From Sphingomonas ginsengisoli An et al. 2013 (lineage in GTDB: Bacteria; Pseudomonadota; Alphaproteobacteria; Sphingomonadales; Sphingomonadaceae), in assembly GCF_009363895.1 (NCBI RefSeq), contig NZ_CP045434.1, forward strand, positions 2,746,501 to 2,810,500: a DNA stretch of 64,000 bases, in the 5' to 3' direction. The translations under genes were made by a program, and so were the position numbers. This document shows positions 8,597 to 18,041 of the stretch, one piece after another. Below the pieces are notes generated by a model. It worked only from the letters and a program-made list of their open reading frames with translations, made no database searches and was not told the origin of the DNA. Numbering within the stretch: position 1 is the first letter of the stretch; each line of letters opens with the position of its first letter.

Positions 8597-9911
8597 GCAG
8601 GGTCGGCGCGTCGATCCCGCGGCGTAGCTCGAGGTCGCTGCCCGGCTCAAGCGTGCGGAACATCTCGAGCAGGTTGGAGGCGATCGTGATTTCCGCGACC
8701 GGTCCGACGATCTCGCCGCCCTCGACCAGGAAGCCCGCCGCGCCCCGGCTATAGTCGCCGGTCACCCCGTTCACCCCTTGGCCGATGAGCTCTGTCACCA
8801 GGATGGCGCGGGGGTGAGCGCCGAGCAGCTCCTCGCGGCTGCGCGACCCGGCCAGCAGCGTCAGGTTGGACGGCGCGGCACCCGGGGCGCCGCCGACCCC
8901 GCGGCTCGCATGGCCGGTCGGCGCAATGCCGAGCTGGCGCGCCGCGGCGCTGTCGGCGAGCCAGGTCGTCAAGACGCCGTCCGCGACCAGGTCGAGCGCC
9001 CGCGCGGGCAGGCCCTCGCCATCGAACGGCCGCGAGCGCAACCCGCGCAATCGGTGGGGATCGTCGCGGATCGTCACCCCGGATGCGAAGATCGGCTCGC
9101 CGAGCTTGCCGAGCAGGAAGCTCGTCTGCCGGGCGATGGCGCTGCCGTTGATCGCCGCGCTGAAATGGCCGAGCAGCGAGGCGGCGACCCGCGGATCGAA
9201 CAGGATGGCGAAACGGCCCGGCGCCGGCTTGGTCGGGCCGACCCGCGCCACCGCGCGCTCGCCTGCCTTGCGCCCGATCGTCTCGGCATCGTCGAGGTCG
9301 GCGAGATGGCGGACCCCGTGCGAGGCATAGTCGCGTTGCATCGTCGCGCCCTCGCCGGCGACCACGCTCGCCGAACAGGAGAAACCGCTCGAGCGATAGG
9401 CGCCGGCGAAGCCGGCCGAGGTCGCCAGCGCCACCGTCATCGCCGAGCTTCCCGCCGAGCCGCCGCTCGAATTGGTCACGCCAGGTACCGCTAGCGCTGC
9501 TTGCTCGGCCGCCAGCGCGCGGGCTCGCAGCGCCGCGGGGTCGGGGTCGCTCGGGTCGTAGCCGCCGAGATCGGGGGCGTCCTCGCGCATCAGCAGCTCG
9601 GCCGGAGCCAAGCCCGCGAACAGGTCTTCGGGCGCCTCGCGCGCCATCGCCACCGCGCGGGCGACGAGGGCGTCGAGCGACTCGTCACTGAAGTCGGCGC
9701 TCGACACGCTCGCCGAGCGCTGGCCGTCGAATACGCGCAGGCCGATATCGCGGTCGTCCGAGCGCGAGACGTCCTCGAGTTCGCCCAGACGCACCGATAC
9801 CGAGGTCGAGCTGCCCGCCACCATCATCACGTCGGCGGCGGTGGCGCCGGCCTTGGTCGCCCGCTCGACGAGGTCGGCGGCGATGTCGCGGGCATGTTCG
9901 GGGGTCAGCAT
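8565..9911 (-). CDS. pmbA: PmbA/TldE, TldD-partner metalloprotease-family protein
   Basis: Predicted 448 aa member of the TldD/PmbA (U62) family. It has the family's Ser/Gly-rich core and the C-terminal HASRGVGGAPGAAPSNLTLL and GVNGVTGDYSRGAAGFLVEG segments. It lacks the HExxxH zinc motif of TldD, as PmbA/TldE does. In E. coli TldD-TldE degrades unfolded peptides and matures microcin B17. The start follows ubiA by 16 nt on the same strand, so the two are probably cotranscribed although functionally unrelated. Confidence 0.9.
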   Translation of the reverse strand: MLTPEHARDIAADLVERATKAGATAADVMMVAGSSTSVSVRLGELEDVSRSDDRDIGLRVFDGQRSASVSSADFSDESLDALVARAVAMAREAPEDLFAGLAPAELLMREDAPDLGGYDPSDPDPAALRARALAAEQAALAVPGVTNSSGGSAGSSAMTVALATSAGFAGAYRSSGFSCSASVVAGEGATMQRDYASHGVRHLADLDDAETIGRKAGERAVARVGPTKPAPGRFAILFDPRVAASLLGHFSAAINGSAIARQTSFLLGKLGEPIFASGVTIRDDPHRLRGLRSRPFDGEGLPARALDLVADGVLTTWLADSAAARQLGIAPTGHASRGVGGAPGAAPSNLTLLAGSRSREELLGAHPRAILVTELIGQGVNGVTGDYSRGAAGFLVEGGEIVGPVAEITIASNLLEMFRTLEPGSDLELRRGIDAPTLLIPEMTVAAG

Positions 9912-9927
9912 CGCCGCGATGTAGCGG

Positions 9928-10842
9928 CTAGGCGGGCTGGCTCAACCCCACCACCAGCATTGCGCCCAGCACCAGCAGCCCTGCAAAGCGGTTCGAGCGG
10001 AACAGGTGGAGCGCCAATTCGCCGTCGTTGGGGTCGGCCCGGTGCACCTGAGCGGCGACGTGCAACGCCGCCGGCACCAGCGCGACCAGCGCCAGCCAGT
10101 CGGGCCGCACCGTCCACAGCGCACTGCCCCAGCCGAGCACCGCCAGCGCGTAACAGAGGCCGACGCCAAGCCGGACCCGTTCGCCCAGCCGGCGCGCCGA
10201 GCTGCGCACGCCGACCAGCGCATCGTCTTCCTTGTCCTGAATCGCGTAGAGCGTGTCGTAGCCAACCACCCATGCCACGCTGCCGAGCCACAGCAGTACC
10301 GGTGCCCATGCCACCGCCCCGGTCACCGCGGGCCAGCCGACCAGTGCGCCCCAGCTGAAGACAAGTCCGAGCCATGCCTGCGGCCACCAGGTGATCCGCT
10401 TCATGAAGGGATAGGCCGCAACCAGAGCGAGGCTGGCCAACGCGACGAGCTGCGCGGTGCGCTCGAGCTCGAGCAGCACGACGAGCCCGATCAGGCTGAG
10501 CCCCACTAGCAGCATCCATGCGGCCTTAAGCGAGACCCGGCCGCTGGCCAGTGGCCGCAGCCGCGTGCGCGCGACTTGGGCGTCGAGGTCGCGATCGACG
10601 ATATCGTTGTAGACGCACCCGGCCGAGCGCATCGCGAAGGCGCCGAGCGCCAGCCAGGCGAACAGCGCCCAGCGTCCGCCGACGCCGGCCAGCGCCACGC
10701 TCCACGCACACGGCCAGTAAAGCAGCCAGGTACCGATCGGCCGATCGAGCCGCATCAAGCTGGCGAACGGCCGCCAGCTACTGGGCAACGCTCCGATCAG
10801 GCCGTGCCGCTCGCTGTCGGGGACGAGTTCGAGGTCGCTCAT
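9928..10842 (-). CDS. ubiA: 4-hydroxybenzoate polyprenyltransferase
   Basis: Predicted 304 aa integral membrane prenyltransferase with 7-9 hydrophobic helices. The two Asp-rich motifs of the UbiA family are present: NDIVDRDLDAQV (79-90) and DTLYAIQDKEDD (about 196-207). It attaches the polyprenyl tail to 4-hydroxybenzoate in ubiquinone synthesis at the inner membrane. The segment RLDRPIGTWLLYWPCAWSVA is characteristic of the ubiquinone branch. It is divergent from the DUF6481 gene at 10970. Confidence 0.95.
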   Translation of the reverse strand: MSDLELVPDSERHGLIGALPSSWRPFASLMRLDRPIGTWLLYWPCAWSVALAGVGGRWALFAWLALGAFAMRSAGCVYNDIVDRDLDAQVARTRLRPLASGRVSLKAAWMLLVGLSLIGLVVLLELERTAQLVALASLALVAAYPFMKRITWWPQAWLGLVFSWGALVGWPAVTGAVAWAPVLLWLGSVAWVVGYDTLYAIQDKEDDALVGVRSSARRLGERVRLGVGLCYALAVLGWGSALWTVRPDWLALVALVPAALHVAAQVHRADPNDGELALHLFRSNRFAGLLVLGAMLVVGLSQPA

Positions 10843-10969
10843 CGGGCCCGCTTAGCGAAGCCGGACGGACCTTTCGAGGCGTGGCGGACTTTTGACCAAC
10901 CTGTGCTAGGCGCACGCCAAACGAGAGGCCCGCTCCTCCTGAGCCGGGCCGACAGGAGCGACTTTACCG

Positions 10970-11287
10970 ATGGGTTTCAAGAATCCGACCTTCCAGGACC
11001 GCGCCGCGCAGGCCAATGACGCCCGCGCCAAGGCCCTGGAGAAACTGCGCAACAAGCCCGCGGTGGACCCGGCGATCGCCGCCGAGCGGCTGGCGGCGGC
11101 GGAGCGCAAGCAGCAGGCGCAGGCCGAAAAGGCCGCCGCCAAGAAGGCCGAGGCCGAGGCCAGGGTCGCGGCGGCTGCGGAAGCCAAGGCCGCGGCGGCG
11201 GCCAAGAATGCCAAGCCCGAATTGACCGAGGCGGAGAAGAAGGCCGCACGCGACGCTCGCTACGCGGCCCGCAAGGCCCGCCGCTAG
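10970..11287 (+). CDS. DUF6481 family protein, highly charged helix
   Basis: Predicted 105 aa, almost entirely Ala, Lys, Glu and Arg, predicted to be one long helix or coiled coil. The start MGFKNPTFQDRAAQANDARA matches what I remember as DUF6481, common in sphingomonads. Function unknown. It lies 8 nt before rsmE on the same strand. GACAGGAG 10-17 nt before the ATG is a plausible binding site. Confidence 0.75.
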   Translation: MGFKNPTFQDRAAQANDARAKALEKLRNKPAVDPAIAAERLAAAERKQQAQAEKAAAKKAEAEARVAAAAEAKAAAAAKNAKPELTEAEKKAARDARYAARKARR

Positions 11288-11295
11288 CGCCAACG

Positions 11296-12030
11296 GTGGC
11301 CGCGACGCCCGCCTGGCCGCCGCGCAGCCTGCCGCGCCTGTTCGTCCGGTCCCCGCTCGGTGAGGGCGCAACGGTTGAGCTGGAGGGCAGTGCCGCCAAT
11401 TATCTTGGCAATGTGCTGCGGCTCGGGGAAGGCGGCGAGGTGCTGCTGTTCGACGGCGCCTCGGGCGAGTGGCTGGCGCGGATCGTCGCCACGGCGAAGA
11501 AGCGCCTGACCCTGACGGTCGAGCGCCAGACCCGGCCGCTCGAGCAGGTGCCCGACCTCACGCTGGCGTTCGCGCCGGTCAAGCGCGCGCAGACCGACTG
11601 GCTGGTCGAGAAGGCGACCGAATTGGGTGTCCGTCACCTCCAGCCGGTGATGACCCGCCGCACCGTCGCCGAACGGGTCAAGCACGAGCGGCTGGAGCAC
11701 ATTGCGGTCGAAGCGGCTGAGCAGTGCGGTCGCACGCTACTGCCGACGATCGCCGACCCGCTTGCTCTGACTGCACTCCTTCAAACACTCGATCGCCCGC
11801 TTTACTTCGCCGACGAGACCGGCGGCGCGCCGGTGACCGACGTCATCCGGTCAGGCCCCGCCGCCATCCTGATCGGTCCCGAGGGCGGCTTTACGCCCGA
11901 GGAGCGCGAACTGGTCCGCGCCCATCCCAACGCGGTCGCGATCAGCCTCGGCCCGCGGATCCTCCGCGCCGAGACCGCCGCGCTCGCCGCGCTAACGGCC
12001 TATATGGCGCTGGCCGGGGACTGGCGCTAA
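11296..12030 (+). CDS. rsmE: 16S rRNA (uracil-1498-N3)-methyltransferase
   Basis: Predicted 244 aa SPOUT-class RNA methyltransferase. The N-terminal PUA-like domain (RLFVRSPLGEGATVELEGSA) precedes the knotted SAM domain with ILIGPEGGFTPEERELV and ISLGPRILRAETAALAALTA, both hallmark RsmE motifs. It methylates U1498 of 16S rRNA in the assembled 30S subunit. The start is a GTG at 11296. gshA follows after 12 nt on the same strand, suggesting cotranscription. Confidence 0.95.
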   Translation: MAATPAWPPRSLPRLFVRSPLGEGATVELEGSAANYLGNVLRLGEGGEVLLFDGASGEWLARIVATAKKRLTLTVERQTRPLEQVPDLTLAFAPVKRAQTDWLVEKATELGVRHLQPVMTRRTVAERVKHERLEHIAVEAAEQCGRTLLPTIADPLALTALLQTLDRPLYFADETGGAPVTDVIRSGPAAILIGPEGGFTPEERELVRAHPNAVAISLGPRILRAETAALAALTAYMALAGDWR

Positions 12031-12042
12031 GCGCCGCCCACC

Positions 12043-13413
12043 ATGACCACACGCACCGACCTCAGCGAGAGCCCCCTCATCGAGAGTCGGGACGATCTTC
12101 TCTCGGTTTTCTCCAAGGGCGAGAAGCCCGCCGACCGCTGGCGGATCGGTACCGAGCATGAGAAGTTCGTCTATCGCACCGCCGACCATCGCGCGCCGAG
12201 CTGGGACGAGCCCGGCGGCATCCGTGACCTGTTGAATGGCTTGACCGAGTTCGGCTGGGTGCCCGTGGAGGAAAACGGCAAGATCATCGCGCTCGCCGGC
12301 GACGACGGTACCATCAGCCTCGAGCCCGCCGGCCAGTTCGAGCTGTCGGGCGCGCCGCTGGAGAATCTGCACCAGACTTGCGCCGAGGCGGCCCGCCATC
12401 TCCAGCAGTGCAAGACCGTCGGTGATCGCTTGGGCCTTGGCTTCCTCGGGCTCGGCATGTGGCCCGACAAGACCCGCGCCGAACTGCCGATCATGCCCAA
12501 GGGGCGCTACAAGATCATGCTCAGCCACATGCCGCGGGTCGGCACGCTGGGCCTCGACATGATGCTGCGGACCTGCACCATCCAGGTCAATCTCGACTAT
12601 TCGTCCGAGGCCGACATGGCCAAGAAGTTCCGGGTCGGCCTCGCGCTCCAGCCGGTCGCCACCGCGCTGTTCGCCAACTCGCCGCTGACCGAGGGCAAGC
12701 CCAACGGCTTCAAGAGCTTTCGCAGCCACATCTGGACCGACACCGACCCGGCCCGCACCGGCATGCTGCCGTTCGTGTTCGAGGACGGCTTCGGCTACGA
12801 GCGCTACTGCGACTATGCGCTCGATGTGCCGATGTACTTCGTCTACCGCGACGGCCAGTATATCGACGTCGCCGGCGAGAGCTTCCGCGCCTTTCTCGAC
12901 GGCAAGCTGCCGCAACTGCCCGGTGAGCTGCCGCGCAAGAGCGATTTCGTCGACCATCTCTCGACCGCTTTCCCCGAGGTCCGCCTCAAGAGCTTTCTCG
13001 AGATGCGCGGCGCCGATGGCGGGCGCTGGGGGCGGATCTGCGCGTTGCCGGCTTTGTGGGTCGGGCTGCTCTACGACCAATCGACGCTCGACGCCGCCTG
13101 GGACCTGGTCAAGGATTGGACGATCGACGAGCGCGAGCAGCTGCGCAGCGACGTGCCGGCGCAAGCGCTCGAAGCGCGCGTGCCCGGTGGCCGCTCGATG
13201 CAGGAGTTTGCGGGCGAGGTGCTCGACCTTGCCGCCGCCGGCCTGACCGCGCGGGCCCGGTTGAACGGGGCGGGGGACAATGAGGGCGGGTTCCTCGATC
13301 CGTTGCGCGAGGTCGTGGCGACCGGTGTCACCCCCGCCGACCGGCTGCTCGGCTGGTATAATGGCGAGTGGGGCGGGGATGTTAGCCGGGTGTATGACGA
13401 GCTGAGTTTCTAG
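12043..13413 (+). CDS. gshA: Glutamate-cysteine ligase, plant/alphaproteobacterial type
   Basis: Predicted 456 aa, first enzyme of glutathione synthesis (ATP + Glu + Cys to gamma-glutamylcysteine). [12 protein letters not shown] (residues about 34-45) is the Glu-binding start of the GCS2 fold. [20 protein letters not shown] and [20 protein letters not shown] are conserved in the plant-type class rather than the gamma-proteobacterial GshA. Full length for that class. It is convergent with rpoA, with repeat and terminator elements between them. Confidence 0.95.
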   Translation: MTTRTDLSESPLIESRDDLLSVFSKGEKPADRWRIGTEHEKFVYRTADHRAPSWDEPGGIRDLLNGLTEFGWVPVEENGKIIALAGDDGTISLEPAGQFELSGAPLENLHQTCAEAARHLQQCKTVGDRLGLGFLGLGMWPDKTRAELPIMPKGRYKIMLSHMPRVGTLGLDMMLRTCTIQVNLDYSSEADMAKKFRVGLALQPVATALFANSPLTEGKPNGFKSFRSHIWTDTDPARTGMLPFVFEDGFGYERYCDYALDVPMYFVYRDGQYIDVAGESFRAFLDGKLPQLPGELPRKSDFVDHLSTAFPEVRLKSFLEMRGADGGRWGRICALPALWVGLLYDQSTLDAAWDLVKDWTIDEREQLRSDVPAQALEARVPGGRSMQEFAGEVLDLAAAGLTARARLNGAGDNEGGFLDPLREVVATGVTPADRLLGWYNGEWGGDVSRVYDELSF

Positions 13414-13424
13414 GTTCGGTAAGA

Positions 13425-13451
13425 CGTCACCCCGGACTTGATCCGGGGTCC
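13425..13451. repeat. Short palindromic repeat element
   Basis: CGTCACCCCGGACTTGATCCGGGGTCC: GGACCCCGGATC-type arms, an intergenic palindrome of the kind scattered in sphingomonad genomes. Related but not identical palindromes occur at 17905-17988 and 38415-38495. Confidence 0.6.
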
Positions 13452-13483
13452 ACCTGCCTTCTGCAACATCAACACAAACGAAA

Positions 13484-13508
13484 ACGGCGCGGAGTAAATC
13501 CGCGCCGT
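13484..13508 (-). terminator. Terminator of the rpsM-rpsK-rpoA cluster
   Basis: Perfect 10-bp stem (ACGGCGCGGA/TCCGCGCCGT) around a 5-nt loop, followed on the minus strand by TTTTCGTTTG. It lies about 100 nt beyond the rpoA stop. The same hairpin could also serve convergent gshA, but the T-rich side favours the minus strand. Confidence 0.7.
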
Positions 13509-13610
13509 CGTCGGTCCTGTCAGCCTGCGGCTGCAGGCCGGCCGGGCTTTCGCCGGCTCTTCGCGCTGGGTCGCGATTGCCTTCGCAATCGCTCCCCTGC
13601 GCACGGCGGC

Positions 13611-14693
13611 TTAGCCCAGCATCTCCTGCTCGAGCTTCTTGGCCATTTCCTCGATGTTCTCCGGCGGCCAGCCGGGGATGTCCATGCCGAGGCGCAGACC
13701 CATCGACGCGAGCACTTCCTTGATCTCGTTCAACGACTTGCGGCCGAAGTTCGGGGTCCGGAGCATCTCGGCCTCGGTCTTCTGGACCAAGTCGCCGATG
13801 TAGATGATGTTGTCGTTCTTGAGGCAGTTGGCCGAACGGACCGACAGCTCGAGTTCGTCGACCTTCTTGAGCAGGTAACGGTTGAGCTGGTTGGTGTCGG
13901 TGGTCGTCTCGGGCATCGCAGAACCACCGGCGCTCGGCGCGGCGGCCTGGCCGATCATCGGCGAGGCCGAGCGGATCTGACCGTCGTCGAAGCCGACGAA
14001 CAGAGCAAGCTGGTCCTGCAGAATGCGCGCGGCATAGCCCAGCGCGTCCTCGGGAGCGACGGTGCCGTCGGTCTCGATGGTCAGCGTGAGCTTGTCGTAG
14101 TCGAGCTCCTGACCGACGCGGGTGTTCTCGACCTTGTAGGCAACCTGGCGAACCGGGCTGTACAGCGCGTCGACCGGGATGAGACCGATCGGCGCGTCGG
14201 CCGGACGGTTGCTGGCGGCCGCGACATAGCCCTTACCGATATCGGCGGTCAGCTCCATGTTGAGCGTCGCACCCTGGTCGAGGTGGCAGATGACCAGCTC
14301 GGGGTTGGTGATCTCGATGTCGCCGCTGGTCTGGATCTGACCCGCGGTGACTTCGCCCGGACCGGTCGCGGTCAGGTGCAGGCGCTTAGCGCCTTCGCCT
14401 TCCATGCGGATGGCGAGCTTCTTGATGTTGAGGATGATGTCGGTGACATCCTCACGCACGCCGGCGAGGCTCGAGAACTCGTGCAGCACGCCTTCGATCT
14501 TGATCGAGGTGACGGCGGCGCCCTGAAGCGAGCTCAGCAGCACCCGGCGCAGCGAGTTGCCCAGCGTCATGCCGAAGCCGCGCTCGAGCGGCTCGGCCAC
14601 GAACACCGCCTTGCGGCGCGCGTCGGTGGTCGGCTTGCGCTCCAGCGCGTTGGGCTTCTTGAGTTCCTGCCAGTTCTTTGCGTTGACGGCCAT
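13611..14693 (-). CDS. rpoA: RNA polymerase alpha subunit
   Basis: Predicted 360 aa. The N-terminal dimerisation domain contains [20 protein letters not shown]. The C-terminal domain carries [14 protein letters not shown] sequence: [20 protein letters not shown], then [20 protein letters not shown], which contact UP elements and activators. Slightly longer than the E. coli protein, as usual in alphaproteobacteria. Upstream is rpsK (95 nt away, with a hairpin between). The usual downstream neighbour rplQ is absent here. Confidence 0.98.
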   Translation of the reverse strand: MAVNAKNWQELKKPNALERKPTTDARRKAVFVAEPLERGFGMTLGNSLRRVLLSSLQGAAVTSIKIEGVLHEFSSLAGVREDVTDIILNIKKLAIRMEGEGAKRLHLTATGPGEVTAGQIQTSGDIEITNPELVICHLDQGATLNMELTADIGKGYVAAASNRPADAPIGLIPVDALYSPVRQVAYKVENTRVGQELDYDKLTLTIETDGTVAPEDALGYAARILQDQLALFVGFDDGQIRSASPMIGQAAAPSAGGSAMPETTTDTNQLNRYLLKKVDELELSVRSANCLKNDNIIYIGDLVQKTEAEMLRTPNFGRKSLNEIKEVLASMGLRLGMDIPGWPPENIEEMAKKLEQEMLG

Positions 14694-14760
14694 TTTGCTT
14701 CCTTGGCAGCGGGGCTGCGACGTCTCGCGGCACCCATGTTATCTTTTGTTCGTAAACCCT

Positions 14761-14783
14761 TGGCCGAAGTACCACTTCGGCCA
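14761..14783 (-). promoter_or_regulatory. Perfect hairpin between rpsK and rpoA
   Basis: TGGCCGAAGT/ACTTCGGCCA arms of 10 bp with a 3-nt loop directly after the rpsK stop. On the minus strand it is followed by AGGGTTTACG, not a run of T, so it looks like a processing or attenuation hairpin that tunes rpoA rather than a full terminator. Confidence 0.5.
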
Positions 14784-14788
14784 CCCGG

Positions 14789-15178
14789 TCAGACGCGGCG
14801 GCGCTTGCTCGGGCGGACGCCGTTGTGCGGGATCGGGGTCACGTCACGGATGGAGGTGATGGTGAAGCCCACCGCCTGCAAGGCCCGCAGCGCGCTCTCG
14901 CGGCCCGAACCTGGACCCTTGACCTCGACCTCGAGGGTGCGGACCCCGTGGTCGGCGGCCTTGCGGCCCGCGTCCTCGGCGGCGACCTGGGCGGCGTAAG
15001 GGGTCGACTTGCGGCTGCCCTTGAAGCCCATCATGCCGGCCGAGCTCCAGGCAATCGCATTGCCCTGCGCGTCGGTGATCGTGATCATGGTGTTGTTGAA
15101 GCTGGCGTTCACGTGAGCGACGCCGGCGCTGATGTTCTTGCGCTCGCGGCGGCGAAGACGCTGAGGTTCGCGTGCCAT
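14789..15178 (-). CDS. rpsK: 30S ribosomal protein S11
   Basis: Predicted 129 aa. Typical S11 body: [40 protein letters not shown] and the basic C-terminus [14 protein letters not shown]. It binds 16S rRNA at the platform of the 30S subunit. Second gene of the rpsM-rpsK-rpoA cluster. Confidence 0.98.
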   Translation of the reverse strand: MAREPQRLRRRERKNISAGVAHVNASFNNTMITITDAQGNAIAWSSAGMMGFKGSRKSTPYAAQVAAEDAGRKAADHGVRTLEVEVKGPGSGRESALRALQAVGFTITSIRDVTPIPHNGVRPSKRRRV

Positions 15179-15251
15179 AATAAGGTGTTCCTACAATCCG
15201 AGTGGTGCGTGTCGCGGCGGAGGCGGGCCTCCGATGAGGAGAAACTGCAGC

Positions 15252-15274
15252 GCGACCATCCCCCGGATGGTCGC
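15252..15274 (-). promoter_or_regulatory. Perfect hairpin between rpsM and rpsK
   Basis: GCGACCATCC/GGATGGTCGC arms of 10 bp around a CCC loop, 8 nt downstream of the rpsM stop. No T tract follows, so it is more likely an mRNA processing or stability element than a terminator. Confidence 0.45.
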
Positions 15275-15282
15275 TGTGCCAG

Positions 15283-15651
15283 TCACTTCTTCTTACCAGC
15301 GATCGGCTTGGCCTTGCCCTTGCGGGTGCGGGCGTTGGTGTGGGTGCGCTGACCGCGGACCGGCAGGCCCTTGCGGTGACGCAGGCCGCGGTAGCAGGCC
15401 AGGTCCATCAGCCGCTTGATGTTCATCGCGGTCTCGCGGCGGAGGTCACCCTCGACCGTGTGATCGGCGTCAATCGTCTCGCGGATCTGGAGGACCTCCT
15501 GGTCCGTCAGGTCCTGGACGCGGCGCTCGGGCGCGATGTTCAGCTTGGCGGCGATTTCCTTGGCCTTGGTCCGACCAATGCCGTGGATGTAGGTAAGCGC
15601 GATCTCGACGCGCTTGTTGGTGGGGATGTTGACCCCGGCAATACGAGCCAT
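15283..15651 (-). CDS. rpsM: 30S ribosomal protein S13
   Basis: Predicted 122 aa from the ATG at 15651 ([20 protein letters not shown]). The frame is open further upstream but that part is leader [16 protein letters not shown] and [20 protein letters not shown] are diagnostic for S13, which sits in the 30S head and contacts tRNA and the 50S subunit. First gene of the cluster, with a good promoter about 180 nt upstream. Confidence 0.98.
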   Translation of the reverse strand: MARIAGVNIPTNKRVEIALTYIHGIGRTKAKEIAAKLNIAPERRVQDLTDQEVLQIRETIDADHTVEGDLRRETAMNIKRLMDLACYRGLRHRKGLPVRGQRTHTNARTRKGKAKPIAGKKK

Positions 15652-15805
15652 GTGCTTTTCGTTCTTCCTTGTTAGCTCCACGGGGCGATCACGAGCGACC
15701 GTCCCATCTCGACGCTTCCTCCCGCTTCCCGGAGCCTCGTGGAGAACACGAAAACGACGCGCGCACGGAATGCGCCGCCGGACACCGGGGTAACGGGATG
15801 AGGGC

Positions 15806-15834
15806 CAGATAGGTTTGGGCGGCCCGAGAGTCAA
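15806..15834 (-). promoter_or_regulatory. Sigma-70-type promoter for rpsM-rpsK-rpoA
   Basis: On the minus strand TTGACT (15829-15834) and TATCTG (15806-15811) are separated by exactly 17 nt. The predicted transcript has a leader of roughly 150 nt before rpsM, long enough for regulatory structure. Confidence 0.6.
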
Positions 15835-15879
15835 CAAAGGCGTGACTTTCCGCCGCGCGGTTGACTACAGCAGCCACCG

Positions 15880-16803
15880 ATGGAGCGCCTTTCCCTAAGC
15901 GCCGGCCTGCCCGATCGGTTCCGGGGCGGCGTCGTCGCCCTCGGCAATTTCGACGGTTTCCACCTCGGCCACCAAGCAGTGGTCGGGCGCGCGGTGGCGC
16001 GTGCCGCGCACGAGGGCCGCCCGGCGCTGGTCGCGACCTTCGATCCCCATCCGGTGCGCTTCTTCAAACCCGACCTGCCGCCGTTCCGGCTGACCAGCCT
16101 CGACCAGCGCCAGACGCTGTTCGGCCACGCCGGTGCCGACGCGATGCTGGTGTTCGATTTCGACGCAGCGCTCGCCGCCACCAGCGCCGAGGATTTCGTG
16201 GGCATGCTGGCCGAAGCGATCGGCGCGGCGGCGGTGGTGACCGGCGACGATTTCACTTTCGGCGCGCGGCGCGGCGGCAACGTCGACGTGCTGCGCGATC
16301 TCGGCGCGGCGCGCGGCATGGCGGCGGAGACCGTCGCCCCGGTGCTGGCCGACGGCGAACCGGTCTCGTCGAGCCGGATCCGCGACGCGCTCGCCGCGGG
16401 TGATCCGGCTACCGCGACGCACCTGCTGACCCGCCCGTTCGCGATCGCCGGGACGGTTCAGCACGGCGACAAGCGCGGGCGCGAGCTTGGCTATCCGACC
16501 GCGAACCTCATCCTCGCCGACTATCAGCGGCCGGCCTATGGCATCTATGCGGTGCGGGTGACGCTGGCCGACGGGAGCGAGCATGCCGGGGTCGCCAACC
16601 TTGGCGTCCGTCCGACCTTCGATCCGCCGGTCGAATTATTGGAAGCTTACCTGTTCGATTTTTCGGGCGACCTCTACGGCCAGCCGATCGAGGTCGCGCT
16701 GCATCATTTCCTCCGCCCCGAGCAGAAGTTCGCCAACATGGAGGCGCTTGCCGCGCAGATGCGGGCCGACGAGGCCGAGGCCCGCCGATTGCTGTTCGCA
16801 TGA
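15880..16803 (+). CDS. ribF: Bifunctional riboflavin kinase/FAD synthetase
   Basis: Predicted 307 aa. N-terminal FAD synthetase domain: ALGNFDGFHLGHQAVVGRAV is the nucleotidylyltransferase motif, with VVTGDDFTFGARRGGNVDVL and the SSSRIRDALAAGD loop. The C-terminal kinase domain begins around residue 186 (GTVQHGDKRGRELGYPTANL) and includes GVANLGVRPTFDPPVELLEA. It makes FMN and FAD from riboflavin and ATP. Its 3' end overlaps the next gene by 4 nt (ATGA). Confidence 0.96.
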   Translation: MERLSLSAGLPDRFRGGVVALGNFDGFHLGHQAVVGRAVARAAHEGRPALVATFDPHPVRFFKPDLPPFRLTSLDQRQTLFGHAGADAMLVFDFDAALAATSAEDFVGMLAEAIGAAAVVTGDDFTFGARRGGNVDVLRDLGAARGMAAETVAPVLADGEPVSSSRIRDALAAGDPATATHLLTRPFAIAGTVQHGDKRGRELGYPTANLILADYQRPAYGIYAVRVTLADGSEHAGVANLGVRPTFDPPVELLEAYLFDFSGDLYGQPIEVALHHFLRPEQKFANMEALAAQMRADEAEARRLLFA

Positions 16804-17894
16804 CCGACGAGGAGGGGGAGCTCGCCGAGAAGCCGCGCTCGCGCGCGATCGTCTGGACGTGGCGCATCCTCGGCACGCTGGCCACCTTGCTGGTCGCGCT
16901 GACCGTCTTCAACGCGAGCTGGCTCGCGCCCGCTCCGCGCGGCAGCCTGCGGCTGATTGCCAGCCGCGGGGTCAGCCAGTTGTTCGATCACCAGGGCCTC
17001 ACCGACGACGGCTGCTCGGCGACGCGGATCGAGCAACCGGTGCACAATGAGCTCGAGAACACCGAGCGCTCGATGGCCGACGCGCAGCGGCTGGGCGCCG
17101 ACATGGTGCAGGTGCAGGTCGTGCCCACCGCCGATGGCAAGATCGCCTTGTTTCACGATTGGAAGCTCGATTGCCGGACCAACGGTCACGGTGACACGCG
17201 CGCCGCGACGCTGGCGCAGTTGCAGGGGCTCGATCCGGGCTATGGCTACAGCGCCGACGGCGGCAAGACCTTCCCGCTGCGCGGCAAGACCGGGGCGCGC
17301 ATCCCCAGCCTCGAGGAAGGGCTGGCGGCGCTCCCGCGGACCTCGATCCTGTTCACGCTCAAGAGCCGCGATCCGGCCGAGGCCGACCGGCTGGTCGCCG
17401 CGCTCAAGGCGGCCGAGCGTGACGTCAAGCAGCGTGGCGACGCCTTCACCGGCGATCCGGCATTGATGGCGCGGGTCAAAGCGGCCTTTCCCGACGCGTG
17501 GACATTCAGCGGGACGAGCGTGCAGGCCTGCACGATCGGCTATCTCAAGACCGGCTGGTTCGGGATCGTCCCCGAGGCCTGCCGGAATGGGACGATGTAT
17601 GTGCCGCTCGATCGCGCCTGGGCGTTCGCCGGCTGGCCGAACCGGCTGCTCGCGCGGATGGCGCGGGTCGGTGGGCGGGTGGTTGTGGTCGGCCCGCAGG
17701 GCTCGCCCGGGCTGGGGATGGGGCTGACCCTGCCCGAACAGCTCGGCCAGGTGCCCGACAGCTTCAAGGGCTTCGTGCTGGTCGACGACATCTGGACGGT
17801 CGGGCCGGCGCTGCACCCCGACCGCGACTTCCGCAACCAGGCGCAGATCGACGCCGCCAATGCGGGGCTCGAGCGGCGGCGGGAGCGCGAGTAG
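16800..17894 (+). CDS. GDPD-like protein with altered metal-binding residues
   Basis: Predicted 364 aa with an N-terminal membrane anchor (residues about 19-40) and a TIM-barrel related to glycerophosphodiester phosphodiesterases. The ENT and T-A-D-G...HDW landmarks are present (HNELENTERSMADAQRLGAD, then PTADGKIALFHDWKLDCRTN). However the first catalytic His (family HRG) is Ser here (ASRG), and the metal ligands of the family's ExD are both Gln (QVQV). It may not hydrolyse glycerophosphodiesters, or may do so differently. Overlap with ribF (ATGA) implies translational coupling. Membrane-anchored, probably with the barrel in the periplasm. Confidence 0.7.
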   Translation: MTDEEGELAEKPRSRAIVWTWRILGTLATLLVALTVFNASWLAPAPRGSLRLIASRGVSQLFDHQGLTDDGCSATRIEQPVHNELENTERSMADAQRLGADMVQVQVVPTADGKIALFHDWKLDCRTNGHGDTRAATLAQLQGLDPGYGYSADGGKTFPLRGKTGARIPSLEEGLAALPRTSILFTLKSRDPAEADRLVAALKAAERDVKQRGDAFTGDPALMARVKAAFPDAWTFSGTSVQACTIGYLKTGWFGIVPEACRNGTMYVPLDRAWAFAGWPNRLLARMARVGGRVVVVGPQGSPGLGMGLTLPEQLGQVPDSFKGFVLVDDIWTVGPALHPDRDFRNQAQIDAANAGLERRRERE

Positions 17895-17904
17895 GTCATC
17901 GCCG

Positions 17905-17988
17905 CGTCATCCTGAACTTGTTTCAGGATCCATCCTCGGGCCGCGGCGCGGGTGGCGGCATGGATGCTGAAACAAGTTCAGCATGACG
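17905..17988. repeat. Inverted pair of palindromic repeats
   Basis: A forward copy (17905-17931, CGTCATCCTGAACTTGTTTC...) and a near-inverted copy (17962-17988) separated by 30 bases. Each is itself a hairpin, and together they can form a longer cruciform. Layout resembles bacterial REP/BIME elements. It lies between the GDPD-like gene and ileS. Confidence 0.65.
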
Positions 17989-18041
17989 AGCGTGGGCGAA
18001 AGGTTCCCTTGCCGCTTTCGCCTCGCTAGAGCCGCCCGCAA

